A stretch of DNA of 64,000 nucleotides. It comes from JAGNZR01 sp051648365 (GTDB lineage: Bacteria; Fusobacteriota; Fusobacteriia; Fusobacteriales; Fusobacteriaceae). Below, in pieces: positions 50,983-58,786 of the stretch; within the stretch, counting starts at the first letter, position 1, and the number at the start of each line of letters is the position of its first letter. The DNA lies in the NCBI GenBank assembly GCA_051648365.1, contig JBOFEZ010000139.1, forward strand, positions 1 through 64,000, in the 5' to 3' direction. The position numbers and the translations under genes were made by a program. The notes beneath the pieces are model-generated. The model was not told where the DNA came from and searched no databases. It was given only the letters and a program-made list of their open reading frames with translations.

Positions 50983-50997
50983 TTTTCTTTTTTGTTT

Positions 50998-51026
50998 ATT
51001 ATATAGGTTATTATTTTTATTGTCAA
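50998..51026 (-). promoter_or_regulatory. Consensus promoter for the riboswitch-tsx transcript
   Basis: On the minus strand -35 TTGACA (51021-51026) and -10 TATAAT (50998-51003) have a 17-base spacer, a perfect sigma-70 match. Confidence 0.9.
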
Positions 51027-51084
51027 TAGACTAAATCTATTTTTTAAATTTTCTGAAATAAAAAATATAAAAATTTATAAAATT

Positions 51085-51299
51085 TGGTATAATATATTAT
51101 CTAATTTTTTTATTTAAAGGTGATAAAATGGCATGGTAGTTTTTAATTAAAAATAATCTAATTCACGAAAAAAAAATCGATATTACTTAAGAGTCAGCTA
51201 TTTTTACTGTAATTTTGAGCTGAGTAAAAAATAAACTTATTTGAATATGAACTCAATGATAAAAAAAGTGGCAGGAATAAAATTCCCGCCACTTTTTTT
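51085..51299 (+). ncRNA. Possible small RNA or short leader transcript (plus strand)
   Basis: An extended -10 element (TGGTATAAT, 51085-51093) is followed by about 200 bases without a long ORF and then by the bidirectional terminator at 51261-51299. Inside are TCAGCT (51194-51199) and AGCTGA (51218-51223), which can pair, and a three-codon ORF (Met-Ala-Trp-stop, 51128-51139) after AAAGGTGAT. No good -35 was found. The rest of this 470-base gap holds the tsx riboswitch and promoter on the other strand. Confidence 0.3.
51261..51299 (-). terminator. Terminator after the HMA-domain gene (bidirectional)
   Basis: AAAGTGGCGGGAAT pairs with ATTCCTGCCACTTT with one G-T pair, flanked by A and T tracts. 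It serves the minus-strand gene and could end a plus-strand transcript. Confidence 0.9.
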
Positions 51300-51510
51300 A
51301 CTCTCCATGAATAGAAATCAAATCAAAATCCTCATCCGTAAGAAGTTGTGCTACTTTTTTCTCGTCAAACTTCTCATTTATTACAACTACTGCCTTTCCA
51401 ACTTCCACTGAGATTATTTCTGTAATTCCTTCATAATCTCCAAGAACCTCTTTAACTAAATTTACGCACTTCATACATCCCATTCCACCAATTTCAATGA
51501 CTTTTTTCAT
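51298..51510 (-). CDS. Heavy-metal-associated (HMA) domain protein, CopZ-like
   Basis: From the ATG at 51510 the protein is 70 residues and consists of one HMA domain with ferredoxin-like fold. The metal-binding loop GMGCMKC has cysteines at 12 and 15. Single-domain proteins of this type are copper(I) chaperones or metal carriers; no P-type ATPase is adjacent. A GTG two codons upstream is an alternative, but AAGGAG is better spaced for the ATG. An SmtB/ArsR-like operator overlaps its promoter area, suggesting regulation by a metal sensor. The divergent neighbour is a YeiH-type permease. Confidence 0.85.
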   Translation of the reverse strand: MKKVIEIGGMGCMKCVNLVKEVLGDYEGITEIISVEVGKAVVVINEKFDEKKVAQLLTDEDFDLISIHGE

Positions 51511-51523
51511 ACTCACTCCTTTT

Positions 51524-51539
51524 TTGAACGATTATTCAA
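51524..51539 (+). promoter_or_regulatory. SmtB/ArsR-like metalloregulator operator
   Basis: TTGAACGATTATTCAA is an imperfect palindrome. Its core TGAACGATTATTCA differs at two positions from the TGAACAGTTATTCA core I recall for the cyanobacterial smt operator. It lies just upstream of the HMA gene and 8 bases before the -35 of the divergent YeiH-type gene. Confidence 0.5.
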
Positions 51540-51547
51540 ATTTTCTA

Positions 51548-51576
51548 TTGACTATTTTGTTTAACAGTTATATAAT
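51548..51576 (+). promoter_or_regulatory. Promoter for the YeiH-type permease gene
   Basis: -35 TTGACT (51548-51553) and -10 TATAAT (51571-51576) have a 17-base spacer. Confidence 0.8.
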
Positions 51577-51608
51577 AATATGTAAAAAAAATAATTAGGT
51601 GGTGCTCT

Positions 51609-52625
51609 ATGATAACTTTACACGAACTTCTTCCCGGTGCCTCAGTATCTGTGGCTATTTATATTCTTGCAACTCTTATCGATAAAAAAATCCCTGGATT
51701 AGGTGCTGCATCCTATGCAATTTTGATCGGTCTTGTTCTTGGAAACACTCTTTTCAAAGATAGAAAATACGAAAAAGGAACCAAGTTTTGCGAGTCAAAA
51801 CTTCTTGAATATTCTATTGTTCTTTTAGGTTCGACTCTCACTTTTAAAACTATTTTAGATTTAGGTATCAAAGGCGTAAGTTTTATTCTTATAACAATGA
51901 CTTTAACAATTTCTTTTTCATATTTTATTTCTAGAAAATTTGGTTTTTCTAAAAACTTTAGTTTGCTTATGGGAGCTGGAAACGCTATATGTGGATCTTC
52001 AGCAATCGCTTCTTCTGCCAATGTATTGGAAACCAACTCTTCTGAAACAGGACTTGCAATAACTATGGTCAATGTAACTGGAACCATACTTATGTTCCTC
52101 CTCCCCCTTACAGTTGTTCCACTTTTTTTTGCAGGAAACACTCTTGAAAGTTCGGCTCTTATTGGAGGAATTCTTCAATCTGTAGGACAGGTTGTAGGAG
52201 GTGCGGCAATGATTAGCCCTGAAGTTGTAAAATTTGCCACAATTTTTAAAATTTTTAGAATAATTATGCTTACTTTTGTCCTTTTGGCTTTTTCACATCT
52301 GAAACAAAAATCTTGTGTCCAAGATCCTATGGTAAAAGATGTTGAAAAAATCGAGAAAAAGAAAATAAAAATAAATGTCCCTTGGTATATAATAGGATTC
52401 TTTATGATGTGTGTCATAGCTTCTTTTGGATTATTTCCTCAAAAATTGGTATCTTATTTCAAAATGTTCAGTAAGTTTTTTGAAATAACTGCTCTAGCAG
52501 CTATCGGTCTTAGGGTTAAATACGAAACAATTAAAAAAGAAGGAGCTAAATCACTTTTAGCAGGATCTACTATTGGAGTTTTTCAGATAATATCTGCAGT
52601 AATTCTTATAAAGTTAATATTCTAA
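51609..52625 (+). CDS. YeiH-family (UPF0324) putative exporter
   Basis: The 338-residue membrane protein has about 10 segments and the YeiH/UPF0324 signature MGAGNAICGSSAIASSANVL (around residue 120), followed by GLAITMVNVTGTILMFLLP and GGILQSVGQVVGGAAM. Members are annotated as putative sulfate exporters, without strong biochemical proof. The ribosome-binding site is TTAGGTGGTG. The last four bases overlap disA on the opposite strand. The gene shares its divergent control region, including a metalloregulator-like operator, with an HMA-domain gene; joint regulation is inferred. Confidence 0.85.
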   Translation: MITLHELLPGASVSVAIYILATLIDKKIPGLGAASYAILIGLVLGNTLFKDRKYEKGTKFCESKLLEYSIVLLGSTLTFKTILDLGIKGVSFILITMTLTISFSYFISRKFGFSKNFSLLMGAGNAICGSSAIASSANVLETNSSETGLAITMVNVTGTILMFLLPLTVVPLFFAGNTLESSALIGGILQSVGQVVGGAAMISPEVVKFATIFKIFRIIMLTFVLLAFSHLKQKSCVQDPMVKDVEKIEKKKIKINVPWYIIGFFMMCVIASFGLFPQKLVSYFKMFSKFFEITALAAIGLRVKYETIKKEGAKSLLAGSTIGVFQIISAVILIKLIF

Positions 52626-53686
52626 TATTTTTCATGCTCTTCTATGGACTTAAGTCTCTTAAGTCCATTTTTTATTGCTTTAATTTTAAATTTGCTCATA
52701 CCTTTTATTTCTGAAAGCTCATCCTCTGAAGCATTATGGAGTGCTGAAAGATCTTCGTAAATTGTTATTAATTTCTCAATATCCCTTTTATTCAATTTAG
52801 AGATTTTACTTAAAATTCTATATCCTTTGGGACTTACTCTGTTTTCAAGACTGCTATGTGTTTTTCGATATCCAAGTATCTGTGAAAATCTTTCCAGTTC
52901 TAAAAGTTCTATGTCTGTAAGTTTTTCAAGTTCTTGATTTATAATAGTTATATCTAGATCCTGTTTTTCAGAGTCGTAATAATCCTTTATAAAATTAGCC
53001 TTTTCATCCTTAAGATTAAAAAGCAGTTCTTGCATCTGCAGATTTATAAGTCTTCCCTCAGTTCCAAGTTCTGCCACATATCCTGCCAACTCACGTTTTA
53101 TACGATATATCATCTCAAACCTCTGAATAACTGAAGCCACCTCATTTACAGTTACAAAATCTTCAAGTTCTAAAAGAGTAAGATTGGCAAGCTCTCTATC
53201 TAGAACATTTCTATATTTTTCGAGAGTTTTCAAAGCCTGGCCCGCCTGTTCTACGACCACTGATATATTTTTTAATCTATACTTAAATTCTCCTTTGTAT
53301 AGAGTTACAGATTTTTTTCTCTCTGAAATTGCTATTACAAGTTTATTAGTCTGTGATGCCATTCTTTCAGCTGTTCTGTGACGAGTTCCACTCTCGGTAG
53401 TCTTAAATGTTCTATCCGGATGGAGATGGACATTAGCATAGTATATTTTCTCGGCATTATCATCTAAAATTATAGCTCCATCCATTTTTGACAATTCAAA
53501 AAATTTCTCTGGAGTATATTTACAATCTATAAGAAAGCCTCCATCAATCATTTTTTTTATCTCTTCATTAAACCCTACAACTATAAGTGCTCCTCTTCCA
53601 GCTTCAAGAATATATGCAATTCCTTCTCTTAAAAGAGTGCCTGGTGTAACTAATGATATCAATTCTAATACTTCTTTACTATTCAT
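52622..53686 (-). CDS. disA: DNA-integrity scanning diadenylate cyclase DisA
   Basis: The protein of about 354 residues makes the second messenger c-di-AMP from two ATP and pauses on branched DNA. The DAC domain carries the catalytic DGA (in KMDGAIILDD) and RHR (in ESGTRHRTAERMASQ) motifs. A central helical linker and a C-terminal HhH DNA-binding region (LSEIKGMSKFKIKAIKNGLKRL) follow. A frame starting four codons earlier (GTG 53698) is less likely than the ATG at 53686. The frame overlaps the end of radA by eight bases. The radA-disA pair is conserved in many bacteria, and RadA can inhibit DisA. Confidence 0.95.
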   Translation of the reverse strand: MNSKEVLELISLVTPGTLLREGIAYILEAGRGALIVVGFNEEIKKMIDGGFLIDCKYTPEKFFELSKMDGAIILDDNAEKIYYANVHLHPDRTFKTTESGTRHRTAERMASQTNKLVIAISERKKSVTLYKGEFKYRLKNISVVVEQAGQALKTLEKYRNVLDRELANLTLLELEDFVTVNEVASVIQRFEMIYRIKRELAGYVAELGTEGRLINLQMQELLFNLKDEKANFIKDYYDSEKQDLDITIINQELEKLTDIELLELERFSQILGYRKTHSSLENRVSPKGYRILSKISKLNKRDIEKLITIYEDLSALHNASEDELSEIKGMSKFKIKAIKNGLKRLKSIEEHEKY

Positions 53687-55067
53687 CTTTTCCACCACCC
53701 ATCCTATCCAGAACTTCTTCTAAATTATTCAAAAAGATTAATTTTAGTTTATATTTATTTTTTTCAATCTCTTTCTTATTGGCACTAGGAACATATACAC
53801 CTTTGAATCCCAATTTTTCAAGTTCTCTTAATCTTCTTTCTATAAAAAAAACTTTTCTTATTTCTCCACGTAGTCCTAATTCTCCTATGGCTGCGATTTT
53901 CTGACTCACAGCTATTCCTCTGTAAGTCGAAAGAAGAGAGATAAGAACTCCCAAATCTGCAGCTGGATCTTTCATAACTATTCCTCCTGGAACATTTATA
54001 AATATATCTTTTCCACCTATAGCCATTCCCATTCTTTTTTCTCCTATGGCTGTAAGAATCTGTATTCTGTTCTTATCATAACCTTGAACTATACGTTTAG
54101 GAATTCCTATACTCATATCTGTAAGAAGTGACTGAACTTCTAAAAGAAATACCTTACTCCCCTCAAGCACAGGAACCACTATGCTTCCTATGTTTTTTTC
54201 TTCTCTCTCACTCAGAAAAAATTCTGAAGAGTTTTTTACCTCTCGCATTCCATCTTCTTCCATGCTAAATACAGCCAGTTCATTTGTAGAGCCAAATCTG
54301 TTTTTACTACTACGGAGAATTCTATAAAAAAGCCCCTCTTCACCTTCAAAGCTAAATACAGCATCCACCATATGTTCTAAAAGTTTAGGTCCTGCTAATT
54401 TACCATCTTTAGTTATATGCCCTACAATAAAAAATGAGATATTATGCATTTTGGCCAATTCCACTATTTTAAGAGTGCATTCTCTTATCTGTGTCGGGGT
54501 TCCTGCTAAAGAATCGTATGTTCCATTATAAATAGTTTGAATAGAGTCTATCACTACTACTTTAGGTTTCTTTAAAATAATATATTCATATATTGCATTA
54601 ATTTCTGTTTCAGACATAAAATAAAGATTTTTATTTTTGATTCCCAGTCTTTCACCACGATTTTTTACCTGGGTAGGAGATTCTTCTCCCGATATATATA
54701 ATGCATCTCCATATTGAGTATACTGATCTATTATCTGAAGAAGAAGAGTTGATTTCCCTATTCCTGGACTACCAGTAATTAAGACTACTTCTCCAGTTAC
54801 AAGACCTCCTCCAAGGAGTCTATCAAACTCTCCGATATCTGTCTTATATCTGAAGTTTTCTTCCACAGTTATTTCTTCAAAAGCAAAAACTTTCTTACTG
54901 CTTTCCTGAGAAGCTCCCAACTTTTTATTTATGTTTACGGCTCCAGCCGGAACTTCTATCTCCTCTTCAAAACTCCCCCATTCTCCACATTGAGGACATT
55001 TTCCTATCCATTTTGCAGTTTTATATCCACATTCATTACAGATGTAAAAGCTTTTACTTTTTGCCAT
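53679..55067 (-). CDS. radA: DNA repair protein RadA/Sms
   Basis: The 462-residue RecA-like helicase helps process recombination intermediates. The N-terminal zinc finger has cysteines 10, 13, 24 and 27 (FYICNECGYKTAKWIGKCPQC). The Walker A motif is GSPGIGKSTLLLQI, the RadA-specific KNRFG motif occurs in SSKNRFGSTNEL, and a Lon-like C-terminal domain is seen from about residue 300 (LLEVQSLLTDMSIGIPKR). It starts two bases after coaD ends and overlaps disA, so translation is probably coupled. Length is typical. Confidence 0.97.
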   Translation of the reverse strand: MAKSKSFYICNECGYKTAKWIGKCPQCGEWGSFEEEIEVPAGAVNINKKLGASQESSKKVFAFEEITVEENFRYKTDIGEFDRLLGGGLVTGEVVLITGSPGIGKSTLLLQIIDQYTQYGDALYISGEESPTQVKNRGERLGIKNKNLYFMSETEINAIYEYIILKKPKVVVIDSIQTIYNGTYDSLAGTPTQIRECTLKIVELAKMHNISFFIVGHITKDGKLAGPKLLEHMVDAVFSFEGEEGLFYRILRSSKNRFGSTNELAVFSMEEDGMREVKNSSEFFLSEREEKNIGSIVVPVLEGSKVFLLEVQSLLTDMSIGIPKRIVQGYDKNRIQILTAIGEKRMGMAIGGKDIFINVPGGIVMKDPAADLGVLISLLSTYRGIAVSQKIAAIGELGLRGEIRKVFFIERRLRELEKLGFKGVYVPSANKKEIEKNKYKLKLIFLNNLEEVLDRMGGGKDE

Positions 55068-55069
55068 AA

Positions 55070-55564
55070 CTATCTACTTCCTTGAGTTTTAATTTTATCT
55101 CTTATTTTCATCTCTACATCTTCGTTGATATAATCTGAAAGTTTTCCTTCGTAATTAGCTATTTCTCTCACCACTGAAGAGCTTAGGTACATATACTGCT
55201 TGGAGGCAGGTATAAATATTGTTTCAGCTTTTCCTTTTGATATATCACCATTAGCAAAAGCTATTGTCAGTTCGTATTCATAATCAGAGACTGCTCTTAA
55301 TCCTCTAATTATAAATTCTATTTTATTTTCCTTCATAAAATCCGTGAGAAGTCCCTGAAAATTTTTCACCTCTATGTTTTCTAAATCTCTTAAAGAGTTG
55401 ATAACCATAGCCGTCCTTTCTTCAAGAGAAAAAAGATAATTTTTATTAATATTATTCAGTACAGCAACTACTAATTTATCTGTCATTTTCGCTGCTCTCC
55501 TGATTATATCTTCATGCCCTTTTGTAATAGGATCAAAACTTCCAGAATAAACTGCTATTTTCAT
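55070..55564 (-). CDS. coaD: Phosphopantetheine adenylyltransferase
   Basis: The 164-residue enzyme transfers AMP to 4'-phosphopantetheine, the penultimate CoA step. The signature YSGSFDPITKGHEDII is at residues 6-21, with TKGH at 14-17; RGLRAVSDYEYE and the C-terminal SSSVVREIANY are standard. It lies between rng and radA, separated by 13 and 2 bases. CoaX, catalysing the first CoA step, is encoded at 17-18 kb. Confidence 0.97.
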   Translation of the reverse strand: MKIAVYSGSFDPITKGHEDIIRRAAKMTDKLVVAVLNNINKNYLFSLEERTAMVINSLRDLENIEVKNFQGLLTDFMKENKIEFIIRGLRAVSDYEYELTIAFANGDISKGKAETIFIPASKQYMYLSSSVVREIANYEGKLSDYINEDVEMKIRDKIKTQGSR

Positions 55565-55577
55565 TCGTCTACCTCTT

Positions 55578-57053
55578 CTATTTTATAAGAATAATTTCAT
55601 ACCATTTTGAAATATCTCTATCTCTTATTTCTTCTAAAAGCACTATTTTTTTCCTTTTTTCTCCATAAGCTTTTATAAAATCTAAATATTCTTCTCTAAT
55701 TTTTTTACAGAGTTCTTTCTCTGCAAATATTTTAATTCCAGAAAAATCATTATCTTTCATCACTATTCTTATTTCTCTCAATATATCTTCTACGAGTGCT
55801 TCTTGAGATTTTATCTTTCCATTTCCATTACACATAGGGCAGTTATCATAATAATAGTAACTTAGAGGATTTCCAGTTCTTTTTCTAGTCATTTCTATAA
55901 GATTTAAATCTGTAAAGTGAATTATACTATTTTTTATTCTATCGATTTTCAAAGAATTTTCAAATTCATTTAAAAGAAGATTTTTATTCTCTTCCTCTTT
56001 CATATCTATAAAATCTATTATTATTATACCACCTATATTACGGAGCATGAGCTGTCTCGGTATCTCTTTCGCAGCCTCTAAATTAGTTTTCAGTGTCGTA
56101 TTTTCTAATCCTATTTTAAGAGCATCTCTTCCTATATTTTTTCCAGTATTTACATCTATAGTTGTAAGTGCTTCGGTAGATTCAATTATCAGATAACCTC
56201 CACATTCAAGATAAACTATTTTCTCCAGAGCTTTCCCTATCTCCTCTGTTATGTTGTATCTATCAAAAACATCTTCATAATCATCATAAAGCTTTATTTT
56301 TTTTCCGCTTCCCTGATCTCCGAAAGCATCCACGTAATTAAGAATATCTTGATACAGCTCTTCATCATTTACAATGAACTCATCTATATCTTCGCTAAAA
56401 ACGTCTCTTACTATACGACTCACAAGGTCATTCTCACTATACAGCATATCTCCGACTTTGCTCGTTCTGACTTTATTTACAAGCTTTCCCCATCTTTTCA
56501 GGAGATATTCCATCTCTCTCTCCAGGTGAAAATTCGGTTTATCAGTAGCTGCAGTTCTTATTATAACTCCAAAATTATCAGGTTTAAGCTTTGAAATCAT
56601 TTTTTCAAGTCTTTCCCTTTCCTCAATATTTTCTATTTTTTTAGAAATAGAAATCTGATTTGTTCCAGGGACCAAAACCAAGAATTTCCCTGGAATCGTG
56701 CACTGAGTTGTTATTCTTGCACCTTTATTTCCAGTCGGTTCACTTACTGCTTGAACCAATACTTCCTCTCCCACAGCGAAATATTTATCTATACTTTTTC
56801 TTTTTACATCACTGTTTTTTTCCTGCTGATATTCAGCCACGTTATCTATGTGCAAAAAGGCATTTTTTTCCATTCCGATATTTACAAAAGCAGCTTCCAT
56901 TCCAGGTATTACATTGGAAATTTTCCCTTTGTATATATGTCCGTTACAGGCACTTTCGCCATCTCTTTCTACAAATATCTCCATTACCCGATTATTTTCT
57001 ATTATCACTGCTTTACAGCCGAAAATATCCCTGTTCAAAACTATCCTTTTCAT
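55578..57053 (-). CDS. rng: Ribonuclease E/G family endoribonuclease (RNase G type)
   Basis: The 491-residue protein corresponds to the catalytic half of RNase E, i.e. RNase G length, without the long scaffold tail. Visible elements are the S1 RNA-binding part (GHIYKGKISNVIPGMEAAFVNIG), the 5'-sensor and catalytic area with TTIDVNTGKN (metal-binding aspartate), IIIIDFIDM, and the zinc-link CPMCNGNG. It processes rRNA or mRNA. The start overlaps the radical-SAM gene by four bases. The frame ends 13 bases before coaD starts. Confidence 0.93.
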   Translation of the reverse strand: MKRIVLNRDIFGCKAVIIENNRVMEIFVERDGESACNGHIYKGKISNVIPGMEAAFVNIGMEKNAFLHIDNVAEYQQEKNSDVKRKSIDKYFAVGEEVLVQAVSEPTGNKGARITTQCTIPGKFLVLVPGTNQISISKKIENIEERERLEKMISKLKPDNFGVIIRTAATDKPNFHLEREMEYLLKRWGKLVNKVRTSKVGDMLYSENDLVSRIVRDVFSEDIDEFIVNDEELYQDILNYVDAFGDQGSGKKIKLYDDYEDVFDRYNITEEIGKALEKIVYLECGGYLIIESTEALTTIDVNTGKNIGRDALKIGLENTTLKTNLEAAKEIPRQLMLRNIGGIIIIDFIDMKEEENKNLLLNEFENSLKIDRIKNSIIHFTDLNLIEMTRKRTGNPLSYYYYDNCPMCNGNGKIKSQEALVEDILREIRIVMKDNDFSGIKIFAEKELCKKIREEYLDFIKAYGEKRKKIVLLEEIRDRDISKWYEIILIK

Positions 57054-58075
57054 TTTATTCCCCTTCGGAAAATTTCATCTCTCTTATATATTTTTCCATT
57101 TATAGATATTTCATTTTCATCTATTCCTGATTCTATTTTTAGATTAAGTTTCCCCTGTAATCTATTCCTATTTTTTCCTTTGTTTCCTATTATTTTAGAT
57201 CTATTCTTCTCATTACATACAATTTCTAGTTTTTTCTCTTTTTCTAGAATCTCTTTGAAAAAATCATAATATATTTCTCCTTCCACAAGTTCTCTAAAGG
57301 CTGGATGAAATGGTCCTGCAACAATAACACCTTCTTCTCTTAAATCATCTGAAGGTTGAAGACCAACTCTTATTACATTTATGCCGTTCACTATAAATAA
57401 AGAATATATTTTTTTAGTTATATCTATTGCAGATTCTAAAGTAAGAGGAAGATACCTTCCCTCTCTATACATGTTCTCCATCTCAGTATCTTTCAAAACC
57501 AAAGATGGATATATTCTTATCATATCTGGTTTCATCTCTAGGGCCTTTTCAGCGGTAAAGTAATCTTTGTTATAATCACTTCCCGGAAGCCCTACCATAA
57601 GCTGAATACCTATCTGGATACCGTATGATTTTATTTTTTTAACCGCTTCTTCAACTGCTGACACTGGATAATTTCTTTCTGTAAGATCCAACACCTTCTG
57701 GTCTAAAGATTGAACCCCCAACTCTATTACTTTTACACCATTTTCTTTTAGCTGTGTAAGTATTTTATCATCTATACAATCTGGTCTTGTTGATAATCTG
57801 ATTCCTTGAACTCTTCCCGAGTCCATATAACTTTTTACTACTTCCAAATATTTTTTTTGAAGTTCAAAAGAGATGCCTGTAAAAGTTCCACCAAAAAATG
57901 CCACCTCTATACTTGTATTTTTAGGAAGATAACCCAAATACTCATCTATTATCTCCTTTACCTCTTCAGGTGTGATATCTGTTTCTACGCCGTTAATTTT
58001 TTGCTGACTACAGAAAACACAAGAATTTGGGCATCCTACATGATTTATAAAAATAGGTATATTATAATGCCTCAT
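57050..58075 (-). CDS. Elp3-like radical SAM protein without acetyltransferase domain
   Basis: The 341-residue protein has an N-terminal radical-SAM cluster motif, FINHVGCPNSCVFCSQ, then AFFGGTFTG, RLSTRPDCIDDKIL and VIELGVQSLDQKVL, all close to the Elp3/YhcC-type radical-SAM fold. The GNAT acetyltransferase domain of true Elp3 is absent. The C-terminal part is basic and lysine-rich (KNRSKIIGNKGKNRNR). Such genes commonly sit next to rnc or rng in Clostridia and fusobacteria. It overlaps rnc by 14 bases and rng by 4. Its substrate is not established. Confidence 0.85.
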   Translation of the reverse strand: MRHYNIPIFINHVGCPNSCVFCSQQKINGVETDITPEEVKEIIDEYLGYLPKNTSIEVAFFGGTFTGISFELQKKYLEVVKSYMDSGRVQGIRLSTRPDCIDDKILTQLKENGVKVIELGVQSLDQKVLDLTERNYPVSAVEEAVKKIKSYGIQIGIQLMVGLPGSDYNKDYFTAEKALEMKPDMIRIYPSLVLKDTEMENMYREGRYLPLTLESAIDITKKIYSLFIVNGINVIRVGLQPSDDLREEGVIVAGPFHPAFRELVEGEIYYDFFKEILEKEKKLEIVCNEKNRSKIIGNKGKNRNRLQGKLNLKIESGIDENEISINGKIYKRDEIFRRGIK

Positions 58076-58772
58076 TTACTTTTACTCCAATTTTTTTTAT
58101 CATATCTTTTGCTGCTGCTTGCTCTGCAAGTTTTTTGTTTTTTCCCATCCCTCTACCTGAAATATCTATTCCAATTTTCACCACAATTTCAAAGATTTTC
58201 ATATGGTCAGGACCCGATTCTGCAACAACCTCGTAAGTCGGAACTATTTTTTTCTCTTTTTGAGTATACTCTTGAAGTATCGTTTTATAGTCCAATATTT
58301 CATCGTTCGTATCAATATTATCTATCCAATATTTCATGTGTTTGAGGGCAACCTCTTTCACACCCTGAAAGTCTGAATCAAGGTATATTGCACCTAAAAC
58401 AGCTTCAAAAACATCTCCTAAAATTGAAGTTCTTTCTCTTCCCCCTGTCATTTCCTCTCCTTTACTTAAAAGAAGAAACTCTCCCATGCATAAACCTTTA
58501 GAAACTCTAGCTAAAACTGGCTCACTTACTGCCATAGATTTTATTTTTGCCAATTCTCCTTCTGTCGAATTGGCAAAAATTTTATAAAGATATTCAGCAA
58601 CAACAAGATCTAGAACTGCATCACCTAGCAGTTCTAGTCTCTCATTGTTTATATTTTTATATTTCCAGTTTTCATTTCCGTAAGATCTATGAATAAGAGC
58701 ATTTTTCAACAGTTTTTTATCTCTGAAACTATAACCTAGTCTTTCTTCCAGCTGTTTTATATCTCTATTCAT
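58062..58772 (-). CDS. rnc: Ribonuclease III
   Basis: The 236-residue double-strand-specific nuclease processes rRNA precursors. The catalytic signature is NNERLELLGDAVLDLV (residues 42-57), a second acidic site lies in SILGDVFEAVLGAIYLD, and the C-terminal dsRNA-binding domain runs from about residue 165 (DYKTILQEYTQKE) with the typical end KKLAEQAAAKDMI. It is 14 bases downstream of fabF and overlaps the radical-SAM gene by 14 bases. The fabF-rnc order is conserved in many bacteria. Confidence 0.97.
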   Translation of the reverse strand: MNRDIKQLEERLGYSFRDKKLLKNALIHRSYGNENWKYKNINNERLELLGDAVLDLVVAEYLYKIFANSTEGELAKIKSMAVSEPVLARVSKGLCMGEFLLLSKGEEMTGGRERTSILGDVFEAVLGAIYLDSDFQGVKEVALKHMKYWIDNIDTNDEILDYKTILQEYTQKEKKIVPTYEVVAESGPDHMKIFEIVVKIGIDISGRGMGKNKKLAEQAAAKDMIKKIGVKVNEAL

Positions 58773-58786
58773 TTTTTCTCCCGATA

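Noticed and set aside
51713..52141. 142-codon minus-strand frame inside the YeiH-type gene
   Set aside because: It is the reverse-strand shadow of a clear membrane-protein gene and has no recognisable domain or start signal.
56660..57269. Overlapping plus-strand open frames of 156 and 172 codons
   Set aside because: They are antisense to rng and the radical-SAM gene. Compositions are F/Y/S/L-rich, as expected from reverse frames of AT-rich genes.
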